Assembly (NCBI GenBank): GCA_963828625.1
Contig: CAWHEX010000009.1
Location: 62,001 to 126,000, forward strand
Reading direction: 5' to 3'
Length of the DNA stretch: 64,000 nucleotides
Source: PALSA-894 sp963828625
GTDB lineage: Bacteria > Pseudomonadota > Alphaproteobacteria > Rhizobiales > Xanthobacteraceae
The first letter of the stretch is position 1. Each line of letters begins with the position of its first letter. Of this stretch, positions 1 to 7,257 are shown piece by piece. A model generated the notes under the pieces. It was given only the letters and a program-made list of their open reading frames with translations. It was not told the DNA's origin and did not search any database. The position numbers were made by a program, and so were the translations under genes.

Positions 1-41
1 GCCAATGCGCCCGCAAGGATAGAGCGTCGGGATATCTGCAT
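1..41 (-). CDS. 5' end of an unidentified gene (partial)
   Basis: Only about 13 codons lie inside the window, so the product cannot be named. On the minus strand three ATG codons follow one another (starting at 47, 44 and 41) directly after a GGAG at 48-51; the third has the best spacing and was chosen. The peptide reads MQISRRSILAGAL, two arginines followed by a hydrophobic run, which resembles the start of a Tat or Sec signal peptide. It begins 27 bases after the ubiA stop on the same strand, so the two may be co-transcribed. Confidence 0.45.
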   Translation of the reverse strand, partial: MQISRRSILAGAL

Positions 42-68
42 CATCATCTCCGTTTCAGGCAACCGCCT

Positions 69-1031
69 CTAGAAGAAATACGACTTGTATATGGCGTCGC
101 CGATCAGCGCCGCGAACAGGATCAGCCCGGCGTCGCGGTTCGACTTGAACAGCCTGAGGCAAAGATCCGGATCGTCGATGTCGAGGCGTTCGATCTGCCA
201 GCCGAGGTGTGCGCCGAAGAAGATGCAGCCGACCACGAAAACCGGCCCGGCTTCGGCCGCCGCGCCCGAGAGCCCGATCAGCACGACGGCGAGCGCATAG
301 AAGCAGATCATCGCACGGTGCGTATGGCGCCCGAACAGCCGCGCGGTCGAATGCACGCCGATCAGCGCGTCGTCCTCGCGATCCTGATGCGCGTAGATTG
401 TATCGTAACCGATCACCCATGCGATCGAGCCCGCGTAGAGCAGATAGGCAGGCATATCGAGCGAGCCGAACAGCGCGGCCCATCCCATCAGCGCGCCCCA
501 CGAGAATGCGAGGCCGAGCACGATCTGCGGCCACCAGGTGACGCGCTTTGCCAGCGGATAGAGCGCAACGATCGCGAGCGACGCGACGCCGAGCCAGATC
601 GTGAAGCGGTTGAACTGAAGCAGGATGACGAGGCCTACCAGCGCCTGCGCGGCGAGGAAGATCGCGGCCGCGGTGACGCTCACCTGACCCGAGGGGATCG
701 GACGTGAGCGCGTGCGTGCAACCTTCGCATCGAGATCGCGATCAACGATGTCGTTCCAGGTGCAGCCCGCGCCGCGCATCACGAATGCGCCGACGAAGAA
801 GAGCGCCACATGCCACGGGTTGGGGTAGGGGCGGTTCACCGCGACGGCCACCAGCCCTGCCGCCCACCAGCACGGCATCAGAAGCAGCCAGGCGCCGATC
901 GGACGGTCGGCGCGCGCAAGCCGCAGGTAGGGACGGAGCGGGGAGGGAGCGAGCGTGTCGACCCAGTTGCCGGTCGAGTCAGCGACCGGCCCGGTGCCAT
1001 CAGTGCCTCGCTTCCGAAGTTCGTGAAACAT
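69..1031 (-). CDS. ubiA: 4-hydroxybenzoate polyprenyltransferase
   Basis: Integral membrane prenyltransferase that attaches the polyprenyl tail to 4-hydroxybenzoate in ubiquinone synthesis. The 320-residue protein has about eight hydrophobic segments and both Asp-rich UbiA motifs: NDIVDRDLDAK near residues 93-103 (prenyl-diphosphate/Mg binding) and DTIYAHQDRED near 210-220. The ATG used lies inside a large inverted repeat (1001-1072), with an AAGAG about nine bases upstream; no better in-frame start is visible, so the first 15-20 residues are uncertain. A polyprenyl diphosphate synthase that could supply its substrate is encoded at 50.3-51.3 kb. Family assignment is firm; tail length cannot be told. 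Confidence 0.95.
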   Translation of the reverse strand: MFHELRKRGTDGTGPVADSTGNWVDTLAPSPLRPYLRLARADRPIGAWLLLMPCWWAAGLVAVAVNRPYPNPWHVALFFVGAFVMRGAGCTWNDIVDRDLDAKVARTRSRPIPSGQVSVTAAAIFLAAQALVGLVILLQFNRFTIWLGVASLAIVALYPLAKRVTWWPQIVLGLAFSWGALMGWAALFGSLDMPAYLLYAGSIAWVIGYDTIYAHQDREDDALIGVHSTARLFGRHTHRAMICFYALAVVLIGLSGAAAEAGPVFVVGCIFFGAHLGWQIERLDIDDPDLCLRLFKSNRDAGLILFAALIGDAIYKSYFF

Positions 1032-1072
1032 TGCTGCACGCTCTTACGAACTTCGGAAGCAAAGGGGCACTG
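1001..1072. repeat. large inverted repeat at the ubiA 5' end
   Basis: A two-part perfect inverted repeat. Inner arms of 15 bp, GCTTCCGAAGTTCGT at 1010-1024 and its complement at 1046-1060, enclose a 21-base loop. Outer arms of 7 bp, CAGTGCC at 1001-1007 and GGCACTG at 1066-1072, extend it. It covers the ubiA start codon. It is followed 17 bases later by a second inverted repeat sharing the core GAAGTTC. It resembles a dispersed intergenic palindromic element rather than a terminator, as no T-run follows. Confidence 0.75.
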
Positions 1073-1088
1073 AATTGCAAATTTCATT

Positions 1089-1166
1089 CTCGTGCCGCTT
1101 ATCGATTTGAAGTTCCTGAACCAGGTTGCGGCACACGCCGCAGGAACTTCAAACCGGCGGCACGAG
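1089..1166. repeat. second large inverted repeat, GAAGTTC core
   Basis: Outer arms CTCGTGCCGC (1089-1098) and GCGGCACGAG (1157-1166), and inner arms TTTGAAGTTCCTG (1106-1118) and CAGGAACTTCAAA (1141-1153), are all perfect. It ends 2 bases before the stop codon of the secreted hypothetical gene at 1169, so it could also stabilise or end that transcript. The inner arm shares GAAGTTC with the neighbouring element at 1001-1072, suggesting a related origin or common recognition core. Confidence 0.75.
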
Positions 1167-1168
1167 TG

Positions 1169-1690
1169 TCATCGCGACAGCACATTACCGGTCAGCGTAT
1201 CGAACGTGCCGCTGTGCGGCGCGGTCGGATCGAGGGCCGAGGTGGGGCGCGCCGTTCCGAGCGCCTCGCTCAGACCCGGGCCGGTCGGACGCGCGGGGCC
1301 ACCTGCTTGACCCGAGCAGACGTTGGTCACGGTCTTGAGCGTGCGTGCGTGGTTCGACGCCATCTGGGTCCCGGCCTGCTGCGGGATGCCGCAGGTGGCC
1401 GCGTTCGTCTTGATGAACTTGACGATGCGGCTTTCGGCTTCGGAGTAGCGCTTGAGCAACTCGCAAACCTCTTCGCGCGGGGCCTTCCTGTCGGACCCGG
1501 CCTTGACGGCTTTGCCGCGCTTCTCGGCTTCGGCCTTCAACGGCTCGAAATCCTTGAAGCAGGGCGGCAGTTGCTGTTGCTGCTGCTGTGGCGCGCCAAA
1601 ACCAGGCGGCGGCAGCCCCGGCGCGAGAAATTGAGCGCTGGCGGTCACCGTCATGCCGGCCAAAGCTGCCGCGATCGGCGCAAGGCGCAT
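1169..1690 (-). CDS. secreted hypothetical protein, CFKDF type
   Basis: A protein of about 173 residues of unknown function. The start at 1690 is set by a strong ribosome site (GGGAGAAGGGAAG) and by the signal peptide MRLAPIAAALAGMTVTASAQ that begins there. A glutamine run follows near residue 35, then a conserved-looking core with CFKDF, EAEKRGKAVKAG, a VCELLKRY helix and CGIP. The three or four cysteines in the core could form disulfides in the periplasm. The last 50 residues are low-complexity Pro/Gly/Thr. Similar small secreted proteins are common in Bradyrhizobium relatives, but I know of no assigned role. Confidence 0.8.
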   Translation of the reverse strand: MRLAPIAAALAGMTVTASAQFLAPGLPPPGFGAPQQQQQQLPPCFKDFEPLKAEAEKRGKAVKAGSDRKAPREEVCELLKRYSEAESRIVKFIKTNAATCGIPQQAGTQMASNHARTLKTVTNVCSGQAGGPARPTGPGLSEALGTARPTSALDPTAPHSGTFDTLTGNVLSR

Positions 1691-1959
1691 CGGTCTTCCC
1701 TTCTCCCAGACGGGAGCTTTTCGTCCTTGTCGGTCGCCGGGCGCGGTCAAGTCAAGTCTCTGGGCTGTGGCCTCGCAGGCCCCTTATATCGCGGCGAAAT
1801 CCGGCAGTAACGCGGCAAATGGCTTTCCGGCGTCTCAATTTGACGGCGTGGCGCCGTCGATGGCAATCAAAGGTAACCATCTGGACTGGGCGCGGACTCG
1901 CGAACGGTAGCGGTTCGGAATTAACAGAATCAAAAGACCGATCTGAAGCGGAGCGCCGA

Positions 1960-2229
1960 ATGGAGATTGGAGAAAAAGCCGAAAACAAGATCCTTCTGTT
2001 CGGACTTGTCATTGGAGGAATATTGGGCGTCATCGTCGGTTTCTATGGTGCCGGGATCGGCGGTGCCATCGCCGGCATCATCGGTGGGTGCATTGTTGGC
2101 GGGTTGGGGAGTGGCCTTGTTTGCAGCATTATCGGAGGCATTGAAGACGTCAGAGCCACGGCGATGCTGGTGGCTGGCGTTATTGTTGTATTGATACTGA
2201 TCGTTTCCCTCTGGGGTGTCGGCCGATAG
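1960..2229 (+). CDS. small glycine-rich membrane protein
   Basis: An 89-residue protein with two hydrophobic segments: a glycine-rich hairpin around residues 13-62 (repeats of GGI, GAGIGG, GGCIVGG) and a C-terminal helix at about 67-86. The start ATG has a GGAG six bases upstream. The glycine-zipper-like spacing resembles small membrane-inserting proteins. The family is not recognised and no function is claimed. It stands alone between a divergent secreted-protein gene and rsmE. Lower GC content than its neighbours is visible by eye. Confidence 0.6.
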   Translation: MEIGEKAENKILLFGLVIGGILGVIVGFYGAGIGGAIAGIIGGCIVGGLGSGLVCSIIGGIEDVRATAMLVAGVIVVLILIVSLWGVGR

Positions 2230-2328
2230 TATGTAGCGGCCTGGACTGCCAGCGAACATTCAGAAGCGTAACTGGCCGCAGCGCACGTCAGGCTCGCCTC
2301 GTTCCGTGCCTGCGGCTGGATGGAAAGC

Positions 2329-3087
2329 ATGCCGCGTTACGATTTCCGCTCTCCCCGGCTGTTCGTCGACGCGCCGCTTGCGGAAGGCGCCGCGGTGCCG
2401 CTCGGCCGCACGCAGGCGAACTACCTCGGCAATGTGCTGCGGTTGAAGCCCGGCAGCGCGATTCTGGCCTTCAATGGGCGCGACGGCGAATGGCGCGCGC
2501 GCCTTGGCGCGGCGGGCAAGCGGTCCGCGCAGCTTGAAGTGACGGAGCGTACGCGCGAACAGGGCCCGCCCGGCGACCTGCATTACCTGTTCTCGCCGCT
2601 CAAGCACGCGCGCCTCGATTACATGGTGCAGAAGGCGGTCGAGATGGGTGTCTCCCATCTCCAGCCCGTGATCATGCAGCACACGCAGGCCGAGCGGGTA
2701 AACCTCGCGCGCATGAAGGCGAACGCCATCGAGGCCGCCGAACAATGCGGCATCCTCGCCATTCCGGAGATCGGCGAGCCGCGGAAGCTCGATGCGCTCG
2801 TGCGCGCGTGGAAGCCGAACCGGCTCCTGGTGTTCTGCGACGAGGCGGCCGAAGTGAAGGATCCGGTGGCGGCGCTCTCGTCCGCGCGCGGTGGCGGCAT
2901 TGCGGGACCGCTGCCGGTGAGCGTGCTGATCGGTCCGGAAGGCGGCTTCGCCGAGCAGGAGCGTGAAGCGTTGCTCAAGCTGCCGAACACCGTGCGCCTC
3001 GCGCTCGGCCCGCGTATCCTGCGCGCCGACACGGCTGGCGTTGCGGCCCTCGCCGTCATTCAGGCAGCGCTCGGCGACTGGCGTTAG
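2329..3087 (+). CDS. rsmE: 16S rRNA m3U1498 methyltransferase
   Basis: SPOUT-class enzyme that uses S-adenosylmethionine to methylate N3 of U1498 in 16S rRNA. The 252-residue protein has an N-terminal PUA-like RNA-binding part (FNGRDGEW region) and the C-terminal trefoil-knot motifs GPEGGF near residue 203 and LGPRILRADTA near 226-236. The ATG at 2329 was chosen over the one at 2320 because the mature family begins PRYDFRSPRLF and a GGAAAG precedes it. Length matches the family. Confidence 0.94.
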   Translation: MPRYDFRSPRLFVDAPLAEGAAVPLGRTQANYLGNVLRLKPGSAILAFNGRDGEWRARLGAAGKRSAQLEVTERTREQGPPGDLHYLFSPLKHARLDYMVQKAVEMGVSHLQPVIMQHTQAERVNLARMKANAIEAAEQCGILAIPEIGEPRKLDALVRAWKPNRLLVFCDEAAEVKDPVAALSSARGGGIAGPLPVSVLIGPEGGFAEQEREALLKLPNTVRLALGPRILRADTAGVAALAVIQAALGDWR

Positions 3088-3271
3088 GGTCGCCGTCCCG
3101 CGCCGCAGCAGGAACCAAAACCGCGCCGCGGCGTTTTCGCTCGCCACATGCTGGCCGGGGATTGGCCCAGTGCCGGCGCTATTGCGCCCCACTCCAGCCG
3201 GATTTTCCCGAAGATTTGGACGGGTGCGTAAGGGGCGCACCACACTGCTACTGGCACGGGAGAGGTGGACC

Positions 3272-4394
3272 ATGTCCGACGATTACAAATTCGGCATCGA
3301 GGAAGAGTATTTCCTGGTCGACGCGGAGACCAAATCGGTCGCGCGCGAAATGCCGGGAAGCTTCCTGGAGAAGGTCAAGTCCGCGTGCGGCGAACAGGTG
3401 TCCGGCGAGATGCTTCAATCGCAGATCGAGGCGATGACCACGCCGCACACCAACATCGCGGATGCGCGCACCGAGCTGCGCTTCCTGCGCCAGACCGTTG
3501 CGAACATTGCGGCCGATCACGGGCTGGCGATCCTCGCCGCCGGCACGCATCCAACCGCGCAATGGAGCAAGGCCATCCAGACGCCGGCCGACCGCTACGA
3601 CCACGTGATGGAAGACCTGCAGATGATCGGGCAGCGCAACATGCTGTGCGGCCTGCATGTCCACGTTGAGCTTCCCGATCCGGATGAACGGGTCGACATC
3701 ATGATGCGAATGCTGCCCTATCTGCCGCTGTTCATCGCGATGGCGACGTCATCGCCGTTCTGGCGTGCGCGCTCGACCGGCCTGAAGGGCTACCGGCTCG
3801 CCGCGTACGACGAATTGCCGCGCACCGGCGTGCCGGAACTGTTCCGCACGCCCGCCGAATACGAGTTCCTACATCTCCGCATTGGTAAACGCCGGCGTCA
3901 TGGAGAATTCGAGCTACGTGTGGTGGGCGATCCGTCCCTCGCTGAAGCATCCGACGCTCGAACTGCGTGCTCCGGACTCCTGCACGCTGGTCGAGGATTC
4001 GATCGCGCTCGCCGCGCTCTACCGCACGCTCGCGCGGCGGCTCACGCGTAACCCGTGGCAGAACTGGGATCTGACTCCCGTCACTCGCGCCATCGTGGTC
4101 GAGAACAAATGGCGCGCGCAACGCTACGGCGTGAGCGGCACGTTGGTGGACATCTCGGGCAATGGCGCGATTTCGGTCGCCGAATTGCTCGAACAGGTGA
4201 TCGAGGAGGTTGAACGCGACGCGGTGGCGCTTGGCTGCCTGAAGGAAGTCCTGCACTGCCGCTCGATCGTCGGCGGGGGCACCTCGGCCGATACCCAACT
4301 CGCGGTATTCGAGCAGGCGCAAGGACGCAGCGAAGGCCGCGGCGAGGCGTTGCGTGCCGTGACCGACTGGATCGCGGAAGCCACGCTGCAATAG
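3272..4394 (+). CDS. YbdK-type carboxylate-amine ligase (frameshift)
   Basis: GCS2 family, ATP-dependent glutamate-cysteine-ligase-like enzyme; the substrate of most YbdK proteins is unsettled. The N-terminal half carries FGIEEEYFLVD (residues 6-16), the acidic ATP/Mg motif, and HVHVELPD. The C-terminal half, with WWAIRPS and HPTLELRAPD, continues in the next frame. The break is near 3873, where ttcctac would read correctly as ttctac; total length is 3n+1, fitting one extra base. Start follows AGAGGTGG. About 374 residues when joined, normal for the family. It lies downstream of rsmE in the same direction. Confidence 0.85.
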
Positions 4395-4397
4395 CGG

Positions 4398-4745
4398 TCA
4401 GGGCTTCGGCGCCGCGTCGCAGCCTTTCTCGCGTGCGGCGCGGTTCGCCACGCTGAGCTGCGTGCGGGCCGACGCAAGCTCGGAGCGATAGGCCGCAAGG
4501 CTCACCAGAATGCCGCCCGGAGAGGCGTCGGTCTTTTCCACCAGATCCGCCAATTCCTTCTCCCTGGCGATCAATGCGGCTCGATTACCGACGATCTCCC
4601 GGCACGTCATGAAGTCGAACTTGTCCTGGGTGACGATGCTATAGCCCGGGTCGACGGTGCCGCAGGCAGCGGTCAGGCATAAGAAAGCCAGCGCGCCCAC
4701 GCGCGCCAAGGCGTAGCCGATGCGGCGTCCGCTAGCGCGATCCAC
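4398..4745 (-). CDS. small putative lipoprotein
   Basis: A 115-residue protein starting at a GTG. The N-terminus has two arginines, a hydrophobic run and a lipobox LTAAC (Cys at about residue 28), so it is probably lipidated and membrane anchored. The mature part contains a helical Glu/Ala/Arg-rich stretch and two further cysteines. No known family is recognised. The start overlaps the last 14 bases of the M48 peptidase gene on the same strand, which suggests translational coupling with the LemA-peptidase pair. The stop lies 3 bases from the convergent ligase gene. Confidence 0.65.
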   Translation of the reverse strand: MDRASGRRIGYALARVGALAFLCLTAACGTVDPGYSIVTQDKFDFMTCREIVGNRAALIAREKELADLVEKTDASPGGILVSLAAYRSELASARTQLSVANRAAREKGCDAAPKP

Positions 4746-5916
4746 CCTGTGGCCCCCATGGTCCGGAATCTGGTGGCGGCGCGCCGGGATCGGCCGTGCC
4801 GAGTTCTATCGGCGGGCGGCTCGGCAAGAACGGCGTGCCGCCGGCATTCGATGGACCGAATGGTCCCGCGGCCGGCTGATAGGCTTCCTGCGGGGCTTCT
4901 TCGTTCTGCGGCTCCTGATCGAACTGCGGCACGGCGAGCGGGCCGGGATCATGGCCGCCGGCGAACCTGACGAGCGCGTCCACGCGCTTGTCGACGGGCG
5001 GGTGGGTGGCGAACAGGTCCTGGAAGCCTTCGCGCGGATTGTCGACGCACATCTCCATGACGGCCGACGTCGCACCCTCAAGCTCACCCCGGTTCTCGAT
5101 CTTGCGTAGCGCCGAGATCATCGCATCGGGGTTCTTGGTCAGCTCAACCGAGCCTGCGTCCGCGAGGAATTCGCGTTTGCGGGACAGGGCGAAGCGGATC
5201 ACCACCGACAGGAACCAGGCGAGCGCGATTAACGCGATCGCGATGACGATGGCGATGCCAGCGCCGCCCTTACCGCGGTCGCTGTCGCCGGACGATCGCG
5301 ATGAGCCCCAGCGGCCGTAGAAGAACATGCGGAAGAAAAATTCCGCGAAGAACGAGATCACGCCCGCGATAATCACGGCGATCACCAGCATGCGCACGTC
5401 GCCGTTGCGGATGTGGGTCAGCTCGTGGCCGAGTACCGCCTCGATCTCGGCATCGTCGAGCGCGTTCAGCAGCCCGGTCGTCACCGTGACGGCGTACTGC
5501 TTCTCGTTCATGCCGCTTGCGAAGGCATTCAGCGCCGCATCATCCATGATCTTGAGCCTCGGCATCGGAATGCCGCGCGAGATGCAGAGGTTTTCGAGCA
5601 GATTGTAGAGACGCGGCTCCTCCTGCCGCGTCACGTCGCGCCCGCCGGTGACCATGTCGATCAGCGATTGGTGGAATTTGTAGGCGATCCAGATCCAGAT
5701 CGCGGTGCCGACCGTCGCGAACGGTGCGGCCTTGACGGTGTCCCACCAGGCGCGCCGCAGCAGCCATTGGACCGAGGCGTCATAAGACATCGCCTCGGCG
5801 GCGAGCGCGGCCGCGAACACCATGACGTAGATGAGAAAGAACAGCCCGACGAGCAGCAGAACCGAACGACGCCGGTTCGCCTGGATGTGCGTGTAGAGGC
5901 CGTAGGCTGCTGCCAT
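4732..5916 (-). CDS. M48 family membrane zinc metalloprotease
   Basis: HtpX/Ste24-like peptidase of the inner membrane. The 394-residue protein has HELTH at residues 164-168 (two zinc histidines and the catalytic Glu) and an EFLADAGSVELT segment near 250 that supplies the third ligand. Hydrophobic segments lie at about 20-42, 63-80, 176-200 and 222-245. The C-terminal 60 residues are Pro/Gly-rich and low complexity, unlike compact HtpX (about 290 residues). It lies just downstream of lemA on the same strand, a pairing seen often, so the two proteins probably act together at the membrane. Confidence 0.9.
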   Translation of the reverse strand: MAAAYGLYTHIQANRRRSVLLLVGLFFLIYVMVFAAALAAEAMSYDASVQWLLRRAWWDTVKAAPFATVGTAIWIWIAYKFHQSLIDMVTGGRDVTRQEEPRLYNLLENLCISRGIPMPRLKIMDDAALNAFASGMNEKQYAVTVTTGLLNALDDAEIEAVLGHELTHIRNGDVRMLVIAVIIAGVISFFAEFFFRMFFYGRWGSSRSSGDSDRGKGGAGIAIVIAIALIALAWFLSVVIRFALSRKREFLADAGSVELTKNPDAMISALRKIENRGELEGATSAVMEMCVDNPREGFQDLFATHPPVDKRVDALVRFAGGHDPGPLAVPQFDQEPQNEEAPQEAYQPAAGPFGPSNAGGTPFLPSRPPIELGTADPGAPPPDSGPWGPQGGSR

Positions 5917-5929
5917 GAAATTGCTCGTT

Positions 5930-5953
5930 CCCTCCCCCGCGTGCGGGGGAGGG
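5930..5953. repeat. CCCTCCCCCGC intergenic palindrome
   Basis: Perfect 11-bp arms (5930-5940 and 5943-5953) around a 2-base centre, continuing into TTGGGAGAAGGGG. Palindromes of this composition recur between genes in many Hyphomicrobiales genomes. Here it lies between lemA and the M48 peptidase gene, inside what looks like one operon, where the RNA hairpin could adjust expression of the second gene. Confidence 0.65.
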
Positions 5954-5979
5954 TTGGGAGAAGGGGCGCTACGCGACCC

Positions 5980-6549
5980 TTAGAACTTCACCTGCGGTGC
6001 CTGTTCGAGCTGCGCGCGCTGCTCGCCGAGATCGAAGAAGGCGTGCTCGCGGAAGCCGAACGGCCCGGCGATCAGTACGGCCGGAAAGTTCTGGATGCCG
6101 GTGTTGTATTCCTGAACCGCATTGTTGAAGAAGCGCCGCGCCGCCGCGAGCTTGTTCTCGATGTCGGAGATCTCGCCCTGAAGCTGCTGGAAGTTCTGGT
6201 TCGCTTTCAGGTCGGGGTAGGACTCCGACAGCGCGAACAATTGGCGTAGCGCGCCCGAGAGCATGTTCTCAGCCTGGATCTTTTGATCGAGGTTCGGCGC
6301 CGAGACCGCCATCTGGCGCGCCTTGATGACGGCTTCGAGGGTGCCGCGCTCGTGGCTCGCGTAGCCCTTCACGGTCTCGACCAGGTTGGGGATCAGGTCG
6401 CTGCGCTGCTTGAGTTGCACGTCGATGTCGGCGAACGACTGGTTCACGCGTTGCCGCATCGCAACGAGCCCGTTGTAGATCACGATGATCCACACGACGA
6501 GCACGACCAGGATACCGATGATGATCCAGGTCGAGGAAATATTGGACAT
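5980..6549 (-). CDS. LemA family membrane protein
   Basis: A 189-residue protein with one N-terminal transmembrane helix (about residues 6-26) followed by the long helical LemA bundle: QRVNQSFADIDVQLKQRSDLIPNLVETVKGY is the characteristic stretch, spanning about 33-63. Function is not established; LemA proteins are usually linked to membrane peptidases. The start is supported by AAGGAG six bases upstream. It is the first gene of a pair with the M48 peptidase, separated by 63 bases that hold a palindrome. Confidence 0.92.
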   Translation of the reverse strand: MSNISSTWIIIGILVVLVVWIIVIYNGLVAMRQRVNQSFADIDVQLKQRSDLIPNLVETVKGYASHERGTLEAVIKARQMAVSAPNLDQKIQAENMLSGALRQLFALSESYPDLKANQNFQQLQGEISDIENKLAAARRFFNNAVQEYNTGIQNFPAVLIAGPFGFREHAFFDLGEQRAQLEQAPQVKF

Positions 6550-6771
6550 GGGGGCTCCTTAAGGGCTCTCCGGAAAGTGATTTGCGGGCGCGAGAGTAGC
6601 CGAATGATTGCGACTGCGGCAGGGCGGCCCGCTGCCGTCCTAAACGCCGGTATTTCCAGCAGTTCTTAGTGTCGCGGACCCGGTTCGAGGTTCAAACGGG
6701 CGGCCAATGGAACCCGGCGGAGGTCCAGTTCGTTTCCAACGCGGGACGCAGCCGTGTTGAGGGGAAGCCGC

Positions 6772-7224
6772 ATGATTTCACGCAAACTTCTCGCCGCAGG
6801 TGCTCTTTTAGCGGTCCTGGCGCCTGCACTGGCGCAGGATCGCGTGGATGCCACGCTGCCCGACACGCAAGCTTTGCGTGCGACCGCCACCTATCCGCTG
6901 GGCCAGAACACCGGCCAATGGCTCGGCTCGAACCTGATCGGCGCCAAGGTGGTAAGCGCCACGAATGAGCGCATCGGCACCATCGGCAATCTCATTTTCA
7001 ACGACAGCGGGACGATCGAGGCGGCCGTCATCAAGGTCGGGGGCTTTATGGGCTTCGGCGCCAAGAGCGTCGCGGTGACCTATGATTCGCTGGCCATCGT
7101 GCGCAATCGAGACGGCGACGCAATCGATCATGTCACCGTCGCTGCCACGAAGGACGATCTTCGCCGCGCGGCAGCGTTCAGGAATCTCGGACAGCAAACG
7201 GCTGAGCTGGAAGAAAAGCGGTGA
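6772..7224 (+). CDS. secreted PRC-barrel domain protein
   Basis: A 150-residue exported protein. A signal peptide covers residues 1-21 (ending ALAQ), and a PRC-barrel follows from about residue 50 (LIGAKVVSATNERIGTIGNL, then IEAAVIKVGGFMGFGAKSVAV). PRC-barrels are small beta domains in RNA-processing and photosynthetic proteins, but stand-alone secreted versions in this order have no established role. The start has GGGGAAG nine bases upstream. It sits alone between lemA (divergent) and smc (convergent). Confidence 0.82.
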   Translation: MISRKLLAAGALLAVLAPALAQDRVDATLPDTQALRATATYPLGQNTGQWLGSNLIGAKVVSATNERIGTIGNLIFNDSGTIEAAVIKVGGFMGFGAKSVAVTYDSLAIVRNRDGDAIDHVTVAATKDDLRRAAAFRNLGQQTAELEEKR

Positions 7225-7257
7225 AACGTCCGCGCCTGATCTGGTCGCGAGACCGGA

